A stretch of DNA of 12,750 nucleotides from Candidatus Moraniibacteriota bacterium (lineage in GTDB: Bacteria > Patescibacteriota > Minisyncoccia > Moranbacterales > UBA11712), in NCBI GenBank assembly GCA_003157295.1, contig PMJF01000064.1:1-12750 (forward strand). The letters are read 5' to 3'. The stretch's first letter is position 1. Every line of letters begins with the position of its first letter. The notes below the pieces were generated by a model. The model had not been told where the DNA came from and made no database searches. It was given only the letters and a program-made list of their open reading frames with translations. Shown in pieces: positions 1-7,646 of this stretch. Made by a program: the position numbers and the translations under genes.

Positions 1-31
1 GGGGTCCGCGGTTCGAATCCGCGCAACGGCT
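1..31 (+). tRNA. tRNA, 3' part only
   Basis: Only the end of the gene is in the window. Bases 7-11 (CGCGG) pair with 19-23 (CCGCG) around the T loop TTCGAAT (12-18). The 3' acceptor strand CAACGGC (24-30) and a T discriminator (31) follow. No CCA is encoded. A T discriminator is compatible with Thr, Gly or Cys, but the anticodon is off the edge, so the isotype cannot be called. It lies 24 nt before the next start codon. Confidence 0.85.
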
Positions 32-55
32 CAAGAATAATAAACAACAAAAATT

Positions 56-943
56 ATGATAAAAAAAGCAATAATAGTTATCCTGATCATCGCGGTAGCC
101 GGTTTTCTTTGGTATCGCAGCCATGTCCCAAAAAATAAAATCATCCAAACGGTGAATAAACCGACCGAAACGGCGATTAACCCTCCTCAAACGGATCAAA
201 GCGTCGTTGACGATTCAAGCAGCCTGGCAGACGCCAGCAGCGATGAAACGGACACGGCGCAAGCGGATTTCAACGCCCTTTGCGAGAAGGGAGAATGGAT
301 GAAGATCGTGGATCTATCGGGTGAAATGACAACTGCCTCCGGAAAGTTGAGGAAAGTTTATCCGGATGAGGAAGCTTCAAAAGAATTCCAAAATTATCCA
401 TACTTTCTTGAAGGGAGCGAAAAAATGGCGTTGACCGGAAAGGACCAGACGAAAATTGATAATTTCGAAGATCGCGAGGTGGAGGTGCAAGGCGCGAAGG
501 CCACGGACGGAAAGTCGCTTGAAATTTCCCAAATCCGATGTGCCGGGTCTGAAACAGATCAAACCGTGATCAGCCAGCGAAACAAAGCGTTGGCCTATAT
601 TGCAAAAAATATCAGTTCGATCGCTCCCGAAAAACCTCCATACCAAAAATGGGTAGTGGACTCGGCGATCATCCTGGATGAAAATGATTTTTATGTGGAT
701 TATTATGATACGATCGAAGACAGTGATAACAGCGATCCAAATCTTGATACGATGCACAGGGTTCTATTGGAGATCTCCCCGAAGGACGGGGTAAATTTCG
801 GGGTAAAAGTAGCGGCTTACTATGTTCCGGGCGAGGAAGATCTTGCGTTGAAGCAGGGAATCGATAAATTCAAAAATATGGACGAAACCACTTTTCCTTC
901 CTATACTTATGATTCGGAGGAAAATTCATGGACCAGGGATTAG
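56..943 (+). CDS. membrane-anchored extracytoplasmic protein of unknown function
   Basis: A 295-residue protein that I do not recognise as a named family. It begins MIKK and has one hydrophobic segment (about residues 5-19), so it is probably an uncleaved anchor with the rest outside the membrane. Residues 23-70 are polar, rich in Thr, Ser and Asp, and look like a linker. Residues about 73-165 form a compact region bounded by two cysteines (Cys76 and the Cys of the IRCAG motif), which could form a disulfide. The C-terminal half is rich in acidic and aromatic residues and looks globular. The ATG at 56 is the first start after the upstream tRNA, and no SD is visible. Overlapping minus-strand frames are shadows. 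Confidence 0.85.
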   Translation: MIKKAIIVILIIAVAGFLWYRSHVPKNKIIQTVNKPTETAINPPQTDQSVVDDSSSLADASSDETDTAQADFNALCEKGEWMKIVDLSGEMTTASGKLRKVYPDEEASKEFQNYPYFLEGSEKMALTGKDQTKIDNFEDREVEVQGAKATDGKSLEISQIRCAGSETDQTVISQRNKALAYIAKNISSIAPEKPPYQKWVVDSAIILDENDFYVDYYDTIEDSDNSDPNLDTMHRVLLEISPKDGVNFGVKVAAYYVPGEEDLALKQGIDKFKNMDETTFPSYTYDSEENSWTRD

Positions 944-957
944 AGCAGGGTTATAAA
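929..957 (+). promoter_or_regulatory. candidate promoter for rpmG-trnW
   Basis: TGGACC (929-934), a 17-nt spacer, then TATAAA (952-957), placing a start near 963-965 and a leader of about 15 nt before the rpmG ATG. The -35 lies inside the end of the previous gene. The assignment is by motif only. Confidence 0.35.
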
Positions 958-978
958 TAAATTTAATTTATAAATATT

Positions 979-1140
979 ATGTCACAGGATAACCTAGTTG
1001 GACTCAAGTGCGAGGTGTGCAAGAAGATCAATTATCAAACCAATCGCAACAAAAAAAAGATCAAAGAAAAGCTGGCGCTGAAAAAGTATTGTCCCAAATG
1101 CCGGAAGCACACGCCGCACAAAGAGGTAAAACAACTATAG
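979..1140 (+). CDS. rpmG: 50S ribosomal protein L33
   Basis: A 53-codon gene starting at ATG 979 and ending with TAG at 1138-1140. The product starts [14 protein letters not shown]. It carries two CxxC pairs, Cys11/Cys14 and Cys38/Cys41, which are the zinc-ribbon ligands of the cysteine-containing form of L33. A basic lysine- and asparagine-rich stretch lies between them, and the tail contains [11 protein letters not shown], typical of L33. The size fits the family (about 50-55 residues). The protein sits in the large ribosomal subunit near the E site. It is followed by a hairpin and tRNA-Trp, a common bacterial neighbourhood for rpmG. No SD is visible; the start is set by family length. Confidence 0.95.
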   Translation: MSQDNLVGLKCEVCKKINYQTNRNKKKIKEKLALKKYCPKCRKHTPHKEVKQL

Positions 1141-1147
1141 AATACTT

Positions 1148-1174
1148 CACTCCTAAAGCTCGACTTTAGGAGTG
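1148..1174 (+). terminator. hairpin between rpmG and tRNA-Trp, possible weak terminator or processing site
   Basis: A perfect 11-bp stem, CACTCCTAAAG (1148-1158) with CTTTAGGAGTG (1164-1174), and a 5-nt loop. The tail is only GTTTG, so termination may be partial. Being 8 nt from the tRNA 5' end, it could instead separate the mRNA from the tRNA by RNase cleavage. Confidence 0.6.
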
Positions 1175-1181
1175 TTTGAAT

Positions 1182-1255
1182 GCGGGTGTCGTATAGTGGT
1201 AGTACGGAGGTCTCCAAAACCTTTAGCGGGGGTTCGATTCCCTCCACCCGTGCCA
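1182..1255 (+). tRNA. trnW: tRNA-Trp (anticodon CCA)
   Basis: A full cloverleaf can be drawn by hand. The acceptor GCGGGTG (1182-1188) pairs with CACCCGT (1245-1251). The D stem GTAT/GTAC has loop AGTGGTA. The anticodon stem GAGGT/ACCTT has loop CTCCAAA, with anticodon CCA at 1214-1216. The variable loop has 4 nt. The T stem GGGGG/CCCTC has loop TTCGATT. The discriminator is G (1252), the usual bacterial Trp identity base, and CCA is encoded at 1253-1255. It follows rpmG, as in many bacteria. Confidence 0.97.
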
Positions 1256-1260
1256 ATAAA

Positions 1261-1288
1261 TTGCGTTTTCGCCGATATGGCGCATAAT
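1261..1288 (+). promoter_or_regulatory. candidate promoter of the exporter operon
   Basis: TTGCGT (1261-1266), a 16-nt spacer and CATAAT (1283-1288), inside a run of TA-rich sequence. Transcription would begin only a few bases before the ATG at 1302, giving an almost leaderless mRNA. Read-through from trnW is an alternative. Confidence 0.3.
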
Positions 1289-1301
1289 ATATTATATACA
1301 G

Positions 1302-2072
1302 ATGAGAAAAACCATTCTAATTTTTCTTTTTATTCTTTTTTTCGGGGGTTTGGCGACTCTCGTTTTCGGTTTTTATAATGCCAGGAGCATCCGCCATTTC
1401 TCCGCGTCGGCGGAAAACTTGATCGCTAAATACGATGGAGCGCTGCGGATCAAGGAAGCGGAAAAAGATTATCAGAAAAGCGGAACACGGGATGCCCTTC
1501 AGCTCAAGGGCGAAACTGACAATTTCCTCTCAAAACTTGATGAAATGACCGCCAGCGCCGAAGCGGCCAAGCAGGAAGTCGATCGCTTAAACGTTCCTTT
1601 GACCGAAATGGGCATCAAAGACGAGATGAAAGATTATTATTCAAAAGCGGGCACGCAGATACAAGACGCCAAAAATATCTCTGAGTTCATGAACCAGGTA
1701 TTCCAAGTTGCGGTAATCTTTGGTAAAATAAAAGGAGATGTCGATCTGGATCAGATGAAAAATCTGATCACTGAAGCGAAAAGCGAAAATACGAAGGTTG
1801 ATGTCACCGGTCTGCCAAAAAATATTGAAGCGAATGGACGGTCTCTCAAGAAAGCGACGGATGATTTTCTGGCCGAAATGGAAAAAGTGGCGGGCGGAAC
1901 GACCGAAAACTCGGATCAGTTGAACGCGGCTTACGATGAATTTTCGAACAAGGTGAACGAATTTTCCACGAGTTCGCGCGGTTTCATCAGTTCAGCCGAA
2001 GATCTGACGCCTCTTCAAGGCAAGATCCGTTCGGATCTTGGGGATCTTCAAAAAATATATTTCAAAATATAA
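1302..2072 (+). CDS. membrane-anchored helical protein, first gene of the exporter operon
   Basis: A 256-residue protein with one transmembrane segment (about residues 4-24), then a long charged region rich in Glu, Lys, Ala and Asp, with spaced hydrophobic residues that suggest helical bundles or coiled coils. It contains no cysteine. I cannot name a family. The stop (2070-2072) is only 4 nt before the adaptor ATG at 2077, so the two genes are very likely co-transcribed. The protein may therefore be an extracytoplasmic accessory of the exporter; this is inferred from position only. The ATG at 1302 is used because it places the hydrophobic segment at the N terminus. No SD is visible. Confidence 0.85.
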   Translation: MRKTILIFLFILFFGGLATLVFGFYNARSIRHFSASAENLIAKYDGALRIKEAEKDYQKSGTRDALQLKGETDNFLSKLDEMTASAEAAKQEVDRLNVPLTEMGIKDEMKDYYSKAGTQIQDAKNISEFMNQVFQVAVIFGKIKGDVDLDQMKNLITEAKSENTKVDVTGLPKNIEANGRSLKKATDDFLAEMEKVAGGTTENSDQLNAAYDEFSNKVNEFSTSSRGFISSAEDLTPLQGKIRSDLGDLQKIYFKI

Positions 2073-2076
2073 AAAA

Positions 2077-3399
2077 ATGCCGCAGAAAAAAACCATCATT
2101 TGGACCCTTATCGCCTTTTTCGTGATCGGCGGTATAGTTTATTTTTCATTTCTCAGAAAACCGAAGATCCAGTACACGACCGAAACCGTAAAGCGGGGCG
2201 AACTGGCGCAGACGGTTTCGGTAACCGGCACTTTGAAGGCCAACGATACGCTCGGCCTTAATTTCGAAGTTCCTGGCCGGATAAAAAAGGTAAACATTGA
2301 AATTGGACAAAAAGTCGCAAAAGGAGATGTTTTGGCGATGCTGGATCAGGCGAATCTTGAGCTTGGCGCCGAGCAAGCCAAAGCCAATCTCGATAAAGCG
2401 CGGGCGGACGCGGGGGCCAATACCAATACCGTCCACATCGACGATGTATCGGTGGAGAATGCCGAAAAAACATTGAAAGACACCAAGAGTCTCAATGACG
2501 CTAACGTCAAAGCTGCGGACCAGACCGTGTCGGATGCCAAAAAAAAGCTCGAGGATGCCCAGAATTTTTATGACCAGGTGAAAAGCGAAAGCGGCTCGTC
2601 CAGCTCGATAACGAAAAACGCGAAACTGACGCTTGACGCGGCCGAAGCCGGCCTCAATCAGGCGAAAAAAAATTCGGACGTAGCCGATCAACAGGCGGAT
2701 CTCAGCGAGACCGAAGCCACTAATAACCTAAATTCAGCCAAAGCCAATCTCGGGGCGGCCAAGTCAAAATTTGTGTCAGCCAGCGATAACGCCGTTGTCC
2801 AAAGTTTTGAGGCTGCCTATGAAACTGCCCTCAATAATCTTGACAAAGCGGTCTTGCGCTCTCCGGTGACCGGAACCATCACTAAACTGAATTTCAAGGC
2901 GGGAGAGGTGATCGGGTCACCCAGCGTAACCTCGACAACCGGAATATTCGCCCAAATGATCTCCCAGGATTTTATTTTCGAAGCTTTGGTTTCCGAGACG
3001 GACATTGCCAAAGTTTCTATCGGGCAAAGCGCCTCCTTGGCCTTCGATGCCTTGCCCGGTGAAACATTTGATTCATCAGTGGTCTCCATAGAACCTTCAG
3101 CCACGGTTGTCCAGGATGTCGTGGATTACTTAGTTAAACTGAGTATTCCCAAATCTGATCCGAGGCTCAAGGACGGCCTTAGCGCCGATGTAAATATCGC
3201 AACGGCGAAAAAAGAAAATATCATTGCCGTGCCCGAAAGGATCGTCAAGGATCAAAATGGAAAAAAAGTTATTTCCGTTCTTGCCGGCGGAAAACCGGAT
3301 GATCGGGTGGTCACGCTAGGCCTCGGCGGTGACGAGGGAATGATTGAGATAACCAGCGGACTTAAGGAAGGAGACGAAATTATAACTTCGCAAAAATAA
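2077..3399 (+). CDS. MacA-like (HlyD/RND-adaptor family) exporter adaptor subunit
   Basis: 440 residues. An N-terminal membrane anchor spans about residues 8-25. The first half of a biotinyl-lipoyl-like domain follows (about 45-95, with VPGRIKKVNIEIGQKVAKGD). Next is a long Ala/Lys/Glu/Asp-rich alpha-helical hairpin (about 96-258). The second lipoyl half comes next (about 259-280, with LRSPVTGTITKLNFKAGE), then the beta-barrel and membrane-proximal domains (about 295-440). This order is diagnostic of adaptors that work with MacB-type ABC transporters. In a cell without a classical outer membrane it would act outside the cytoplasmic membrane, receiving or guiding substrate. The ATG at 2077 is preferred over an in-frame TTG at 2038, which would overlap the previous gene and add only 13 basic residues before the anchor. 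Confidence 0.93.
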   Translation: MPQKKTIIWTLIAFFVIGGIVYFSFLRKPKIQYTTETVKRGELAQTVSVTGTLKANDTLGLNFEVPGRIKKVNIEIGQKVAKGDVLAMLDQANLELGAEQAKANLDKARADAGANTNTVHIDDVSVENAEKTLKDTKSLNDANVKAADQTVSDAKKKLEDAQNFYDQVKSESGSSSSITKNAKLTLDAAEAGLNQAKKNSDVADQQADLSETEATNNLNSAKANLGAAKSKFVSASDNAVVQSFEAAYETALNNLDKAVLRSPVTGTITKLNFKAGEVIGSPSVTSTTGIFAQMISQDFIFEALVSETDIAKVSIGQSASLAFDALPGETFDSSVVSIEPSATVVQDVVDYLVKLSIPKSDPRLKDGLSADVNIATAKKENIIAVPERIVKDQNGKKVISVLAGGKPDDRVVTLGLGGDEGMIEITSGLKEGDEIITSQK

Positions 3400-3481
3400 C
3401 CCAAAGCTCAAAACCGCAGCGTAAAATTCGACCCCAAAAATCTGCGCTTTCAATTGTGGCTTGGCGTTTTAAGCCTCATTT

Positions 3482-4207
3482 ATGTTAATTTCCGTAAAAA
3501 ATCTTTGCAAAAAATATTTAAACGAAGGAGTGACGACCGAAGCCCTCAGCGGGGTTTCTTTTAGTATTGAAAAAGGGGAGTTTGTGGCCATAATGGGCCC
3601 TAGCGGGAGCGGAAAATCAACCTTGATGCAGATAATCGGCCTTTTGGACCGTCCCAGCGATGGAGAATATTTTTTCAAAGTAGAGTACATTCGAACCCTA
3701 ACTGACGACGAACTGGCGCTTATCCGAAACCAAAACATCGGTTTTGTTTTTCAGTCATTCAATCTGCTTCCCCGAACGACGGTCTTTGAAAATGTCGAGC
3801 TGCCGCTTCTTTACGATGAAAGAAGCGACTCAAGAAAAAATATTGAAAAACGAGTCGGCGAAGTGCTTGAAGCGGTTAGTCTCGGGCATCGCGTCAATAA
3901 TTTTTCCAACCAGCTTAGCGGAGGAGAGCAGCAAAGGGTGGCTATCGCGCGAGCCTTGGTCAATGATCCGGCGATAATTTTGGCGGACGAACCAACGGGG
4001 AACCTCGACTCGAAAGCGGGACTGCAGATCATGAAAATCCTCCAGCGGCTTAATGACGAAGGGCGCACCATTGTTATGGTGACCCACGAAACCTATACCT
4101 CTGAGCATGCCAAAAGGATCATTCAAATGCTCGACGGTAAAATAGTGGCGGACGGAGCGGTAAAAAAGAGAAGAATCGCGGAAGGGGAAGAGAGATTGTT
4201 GAAGTAG
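3482..4207 (+). CDS. MacB/LolD-type ABC transporter ATP-binding protein
   Basis: 241 residues with all ABC ATPase motifs: Walker [10 protein letters not shown] (39-47), Q-loop Gln91 within [10 protein letters not shown], signature [14 protein letters not shown] (145-158), Walker B IILADEP (165-171) with D-loop NLD, and switch His202 in VTHE. Length and motif spelling fit the LolD/MacB/YknY group, which energises mechanotransmission permeases from the cytoplasmic face. The segment after Walker A ([13 protein letters not shown], 64-76) departs somewhat from the usual form. It is encoded 82 nt after the adaptor and 79 nt before the first permease, with the same orientation. The ATG at 3482 has no SD but gives the expected family N terminus. 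Confidence 0.96.
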   Translation: MLISVKNLCKKYLNEGVTTEALSGVSFSIEKGEFVAIMGPSGSGKSTLMQIIGLLDRPSDGEYFFKVEYIRTLTDDELALIRNQNIGFVFQSFNLLPRTTVFENVELPLLYDERSDSRKNIEKRVGEVLEAVSLGHRVNNFSNQLSGGEQQRVAIARALVNDPAIILADEPTGNLDSKAGLQIMKILQRLNDEGRTIVMVTHETYTSEHAKRIIQMLDGKIVADGAVKKRRIAEGEERLLK

Positions 4208-4218
4208 TATCTGGCAGC

Positions 4219-4280
4219 TGGTATTTAGTATTATTGCTTTAATTTAAAATACCAAATACTAAATACAATATACTAAATAC
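4219..4280 (+). repeat. AT-rich direct and inverted repeat between ATPase and permease genes
   Basis: GTATTTAGTATT (4221-4232) is the exact inverse of AATACTAAATAC (4255-4266), and TACTAAATAC occurs twice directly (4257-4266 and 4271-4280), the second copy ending 6 nt before the permease ATG. The arrangement can form a hairpin over 4221-4266. A related word, TCTGGTATTT, lies before the DUF4012 gene near 9617-9626. It could be a regulatory hairpin or a genome-wide simple repeat. Confidence 0.6.
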
Positions 4281-4286
4281 TAAAAA

Positions 4287-5531
4287 ATGCGTTTCTCCGA
4301 TCCTCTCAAAATTTCCTATCGCAATATTTTGGCGGCGAAAGTCCGTTCTTTTTTGACCATTCTAGGCATCATAATCGGCATCGCTTCGGTGATCATCATC
4401 ATTGCCATCGGAACCAGCGCCCAACAGCTGATCTTGAACCAGATCCGGGGCATCGGTTCGAACCTAATCGGCGTTTTGCCCGGAGCGTCCGAAGAAAAAG
4501 GGCCGCCGGCGGGCGCGTTTGGAGTTTCCATCACAACCCTAAAGTACGCCGATCTTCAAGCGATCCTCAAGAAACAGAATGTGCCTAATGTCGTGGATGG
4601 AGCCGCCTATGTCAATGGGAACAAAACTGCCAAATTTCAAGATCAAAGCAAAAGCACCGCCTTCACGGGCACGACGGCCAGTTACATCAATGTTGAAAGC
4701 GCGTCAGTTGCCAATGGCCGCTTTTTCACGAAAGAAGAAGAAGCGGATCTGTCCCGCGTGGCGGTTCTGGGCTCGCAAGTCGCGCTGGATTTTTTTGGCA
4801 CGAACATCGATCCAATTGGAAAACGCTTTAAAGTCGGAGACCAGAGCCTCACTGTTATCGGCGTTTTATCTTCGCGCGGATCAACAGCTTTTTCCAATCA
4901 GGATAAATCCATATTCATCCCGCTTTTCACGGCGCAAAAAGTAGTGCTGGGGATCGACCATATCAATTTCTTGCGCCTCAAGGTTGACGATGAAAAAAAT
5001 ATTGACCGTTCGGTGGCGGATATCAAGGCGACGTTGCGCGATCAGCATCAGATCAGAAATTCGGCCAACGATGATTTCACCGTCCGCGATCAGCGGGCGG
5101 GACTCGACGCTATCACCTCCATCACAAATGCCATAAAATATTTTTTGACGGCTATCGCTGCCATCTCTCTTCTGGTGGGCGGAGTGGGGATCATGAACAC
5201 CATGCTCATTAGCGTGAACGAACGAATTCGAGAAGTGGGCCTTCGCAAAGCGATTGGCGCAAAAAATTCAACGGTCATGTTCCAGTTTCTGATCGAATCG
5301 GCCGTGATCACGCTGATTGGAGGCGTAGTGGGAATAATTTTCGGTGCCCTAGTTTCTTTTTTGGCGGCGATAATTATGCAAAAGTTAGGCTACCAATGGC
5401 CGTTTATCGTCACTCTTTCCTCGGTCATATTGGCAGTTGTGATATCAACAATGGTGGGAATATTCTTCGGGCTTTATCCCGCCCGGCGAGCCGCGAAGTA
5501 TAATATTGTCGAGGCGCTGCGCTATGAATAA
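4287..5531 (+). CDS. MacB-like ABC transporter permease, first copy
   Basis: 414 residues with the MacB layout. A first transmembrane helix (about 21-43, LTILGIIIGIASVIIIIAIG) is followed by a large extracytoplasmic MacB periplasmic-core domain (about 45-275). Three C-terminal helices follow (about 285-308, 333-363, 374-398) that form the FtsX domain. The conserved segment GGVGIMNTMLISVNERIREV and the following GLRKAIGA are typical of this superfamily, and the C-terminal YPARRAAKYNIVEALRYE is the family ending. Such permeases move or extrude peptides, lipoproteins or drugs using an ATPase dimer; the substrate here is unknown. The stop lies inside the next gene's start (ATGAATAA), so the two permeases are translationally coupled and probably form a heterodimer. 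Confidence 0.95.
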   Translation: MRFSDPLKISYRNILAAKVRSFLTILGIIIGIASVIIIIAIGTSAQQLILNQIRGIGSNLIGVLPGASEEKGPPAGAFGVSITTLKYADLQAILKKQNVPNVVDGAAYVNGNKTAKFQDQSKSTAFTGTTASYINVESASVANGRFFTKEEEADLSRVAVLGSQVALDFFGTNIDPIGKRFKVGDQSLTVIGVLSSRGSTAFSNQDKSIFIPLFTAQKVVLGIDHINFLRLKVDDEKNIDRSVADIKATLRDQHQIRNSANDDFTVRDQRAGLDAITSITNAIKYFLTAIAAISLLVGGVGIMNTMLISVNERIREVGLRKAIGAKNSTVMFQFLIESAVITLIGGVVGIIFGALVSFLAAIIMQKLGYQWPFIVTLSSVILAVVISTMVGIFFGLYPARRAAKYNIVEALRYE

Positions 5532-6831
5532 AAAAATAAGGCAAAATTATAAAACAATTCTCAGGTTCGGAATTAGATCTCCCCACGAGTGGTCAGTTGT
5601 CTTTCGCATGGCTTTTCGCAATCTCCGGATGAACAAGATGCGCACGGCCCTTACCACGCTTGGCATAATCATCGGAATTATGTCGGTGATCATTGTGATG
5701 GCGGGCGGAGCGGCTCTCAAGGGTTTTGTGATTGGCCAGGTGGCGGCTTTTGGAAGTGATTATATCCAGGTGGAAGTGAAGGTTCCCGGAACGGGCGCCA
5801 CATCTCTGGCTAATGCCACGGGGCGCGCGACTGGCGTTTCGATAACGACGCTCAAAGAAGAAGACGCGAAAGCCGTGGCGAAAATTCCGAACGTTTCCGC
5901 CTGGGCGGCGGGAAATATGGATCAGGAACTGGTTGCCTACAAAAACACCACAAAACGGGCAATTCTTTTTGGCGTCAGCCCAACTTGGCCGCTGATTGAC
6001 GCCCAAGCAATAATTGATGAAGGAAATTTTTTTTCGGATGGTGAAAACAACGCGCTTAACCAGGTGGCGGTCATTGGTTCTGGAGTCAAAGACAGCTTTT
6101 TTGGTCTGGAAGATCCGATCGGGAAAAATATCAAAATAAAAGGGCAAAGTTACCGGGTGATCGGCGTCGGAAAGAAAAGGGGAGCGGCCGGATTCATCAG
6201 CTTTGACGACGCCATTTTCGTTCCGGTGAATACGCTCAATAAAAAACTGCTCGGCATAAACTATTTTCAGTTTGTCACTTTCAAAGTTGCGGACCAGGCG
6301 CGCATGGAGCAGACGGCGCTTGATATCCGCGCCGTAATGGACAAGCAGCATAAAACCACGGATCCGGACAAGGAAGATTTTTCCGTGGTTTCAGCGACGG
6401 AAGGAATGAAAATTCTCAACAGCGTTTTTGGAACTATAAATTATTTGTTGCTGGCGCTCACTTCCATCTCGCTCGTTGTCGGAGGAGTGGGGATCATGAA
6501 CGTCATGTATGTGGCCGTCACGGAGCGCACCCGGGAAATTGGCCTTCGCAAAGCGCTCGGCGCCAGGAATTCCGGAATTCTGCGGCAGTTTTTGTTCGAA
6601 GCGCTGGTCGTCACTTTTTTGGGCGGAGTGATCGGAATTGTGCTCGGCGTCGGAGCGACCTTTCTTCTAAATCAGCTAATAGCGAACTTTGGTTATAATC
6701 TTATTTTTACGATACCGCTCGAATCAATTCTGATCGCCGTAGGATTTTCTTTCTTCACAGGTCTCATTTTCGGCATCTATCCGGCTTGGAAAGCTTCGCA
6801 ACTTTTGCCCATCGAGGCGTTGCGGAAGTAG
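5524..6831 (+). CDS. MacB-like ABC transporter permease, second copy
   Basis: 435 residues and clearly paralogous to the preceding permease, with the same topology: first helix about 41-63 (TTLGIIIGIMSVIIVMAG), core domain, and three C-terminal helices. The hallmark segment here reads GGVGIMNVMYVAVTERTREI followed by GLRKALGA, and the end is YPAWKASQLLPIEALRK. It carries an extra basic N-terminal extension of about 25 residues. I chose ATG 5524, which overlaps the upstream stop by 8 nt and has a weak GAGG 12 nt upstream, over an in-frame TTG at 5506. Tandem non-identical permeases imply a heterodimeric exporter. It is the last gene of the operon and faces a converging minus-strand terminator. 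Confidence 0.95.
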   Translation: MNKKIRQNYKTILRFGIRSPHEWSVVFRMAFRNLRMNKMRTALTTLGIIIGIMSVIIVMAGGAALKGFVIGQVAAFGSDYIQVEVKVPGTGATSLANATGRATGVSITTLKEEDAKAVAKIPNVSAWAAGNMDQELVAYKNTTKRAILFGVSPTWPLIDAQAIIDEGNFFSDGENNALNQVAVIGSGVKDSFFGLEDPIGKNIKIKGQSYRVIGVGKKRGAAGFISFDDAIFVPVNTLNKKLLGINYFQFVTFKVADQARMEQTALDIRAVMDKQHKTTDPDKEDFSVVSATEGMKILNSVFGTINYLLLALTSISLVVGGVGIMNVMYVAVTERTREIGLRKALGARNSGILRQFLFEALVVTFLGGVIGIVLGVGATFLLNQLIANFGYNLIFTIPLESILIAVGFSFFTGLIFGIYPAWKASQLLPIEALRK

Positions 6832-6885
6832 AAGCCAACACGAAAAAAACACATCCAGAGATGCGTTAAATAATAAGGGTCGATT

Positions 6886-6934
6886 AAATAAAAGAGCCCC
6901 GGCTATAGGCTGCTGGATGAGCTTCTAGCCGGGG
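6886..6934 (-). terminator. intrinsic terminator ending the minus-strand island
   Basis: CCCCGGCTA (6897-6905) pairs perfectly with TAGCCGGGG (6926-6934). Read on the minus strand, the stem is followed by CTCTTTTATTT. It faces the end of the exporter operon and may also slow + strand read-through, although its + side tail is poor. Confidence 0.7.
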
Positions 6935-6938
6935 TTTG

Positions 6939-7169
6939 CCCTCAAAAGAGGGTGCGTGGTATTAACTCACGCTTTGTGGGATCGCTGTTAAAATCCGGAC
7001 AGCCTTGGCCTGCCGCTATTCCGGGAGGAATTTTGGAAGGTTTAAAGGCGGGATGCGACCCCAATTTGAGATAGGACATCCTCCTTCCCCGGTTTTCACT
7101 TGGCCGAGGACCAAGGGAGGACCCGCGCTGACCAAAGCAAGGGGCGCAGGTCGGGATCAGGCTATCATA
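6939..7169 (-). ncRNA. candidate structured minus-strand transcript (unit E)
   Basis: The region between two minus-strand terminators holds several short hairpins: CCCTC/GAGGG (6939-6952), GCGTG/CACGC (6954-6972) and, in minus sense, CTTGG/CCAAG near 7100-7116. A TATGAT box lies on the minus strand at 7164-7169 but has no convincing -35. A 45-codon minus ORF (7079-6942, starting MSYLKLGSHP) exists, but its GGAAGGAGG abuts the ATG with no spacing and its stop falls in the first hairpin, so coding is doubtful. The unit may be an RNA, a small-protein gene or neither. Confidence 0.3.
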
Positions 7170-7206
7170 AATACTTGAAATTGAAAAGGGAGATATTTTT
7201 GCCAAC

Positions 7207-7232
7207 AAAAAAACCAGTTTGGATTTCTGGTT
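7207..7232 (-). terminator. small intrinsic terminator, minus strand
   Basis: AACCAG (7212-7217) and CTGGTT (7227-7232) form a 6-bp stem with a 9-nt loop. On the minus strand the stem runs into TTTTT. It is probably a back-up to the terminator at 7257-7308. Confidence 0.5.
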
Positions 7233-7256
7233 GAGTATCTTGATGTTTGATCTTGA

Positions 7257-7308
7257 GAAATAAAAGGAGCCTGCACAGTTGGCCCCAGCCAAACCAATTG
7301 TGCAGGCT
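7257..7308 (-). terminator. strong intrinsic terminator, possibly bidirectional
   Basis: AGCCTGCACAGTTGG (7268-7282) pairs with CCAATTGTGCAGGCT (7294-7308): 15 bp with one wobble and an 11-nt loop. The minus-strand tail is CCTTTTATTT; the plus-strand tail TTCTATT is weaker. Confidence 0.75.
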
Positions 7309-7640
7309 TTCTATTGCGTGGACTCCGAAAAAAATTCAGAAATAATATAATGTTACTGATGTTGAGAATGTTCTCTAAATAAGGAACTGCGGCCTGAAGA
7401 GGGCGCCCCAAAGGTGTTGTTTGGCATATGCCCACCCTCTCCAGGGAAAATACCAACCCTAGGATATCTGCATATAATAGTTAAGGCGCTCTCAATGAAT
7501 TGAGATTTTTTTCGCCTCGTCTTGTGCAAGTGCAGATATCCCATTTTCGCTACTGAGGCGGTACTCTATGGAAGTGCTACCTCCTAAATCCGCGCTATTA
7601 TGATAGCCGCGGTTGGTTATGTAGAACTTTTCTCCCCTTG
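7309..7640 (-). ncRNA. candidate structured minus-strand transcript (unit D)
   Basis: A stretch between a minus-strand promoter (7647-7675) and the terminator at 7257-7308. Its centre is a long-range inverted repeat, GGATATCTGCA (7462-7472) with TGCAGATATCC (7531-7541). This encloses AGGCG/CGCCT (7484-7488, 7513-7517), which in turn encloses CTCAAT/ATTGAG (7491-7504). This nesting favours one folded RNA. Only short ORFs occur; the best has 23 codons (ATG at 7423 on the minus strand) behind a GGAGAGG. I cannot match it to a known RNA family. Confidence 0.4.
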
Positions 7641-7646
7641 TAATGG

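Noticed and set aside
377..757. A 126-codon minus ORF opposite the first gene, and similar antisense ORFs at 2146-2691, 5593-6351 and 11383-11911
   Set aside because: They lie opposite well-supported plus-strand genes and lack ribosome sites or family features.
2038..2076. An upstream TTG start for the adaptor
   Set aside because: It overlaps the previous gene by 35 nt, while ATG 2077 lies 4 nt after that stop and gives a normal membrane anchor. Similar TTG extensions at 5506 and 9612 were set aside for the same kind of reason.
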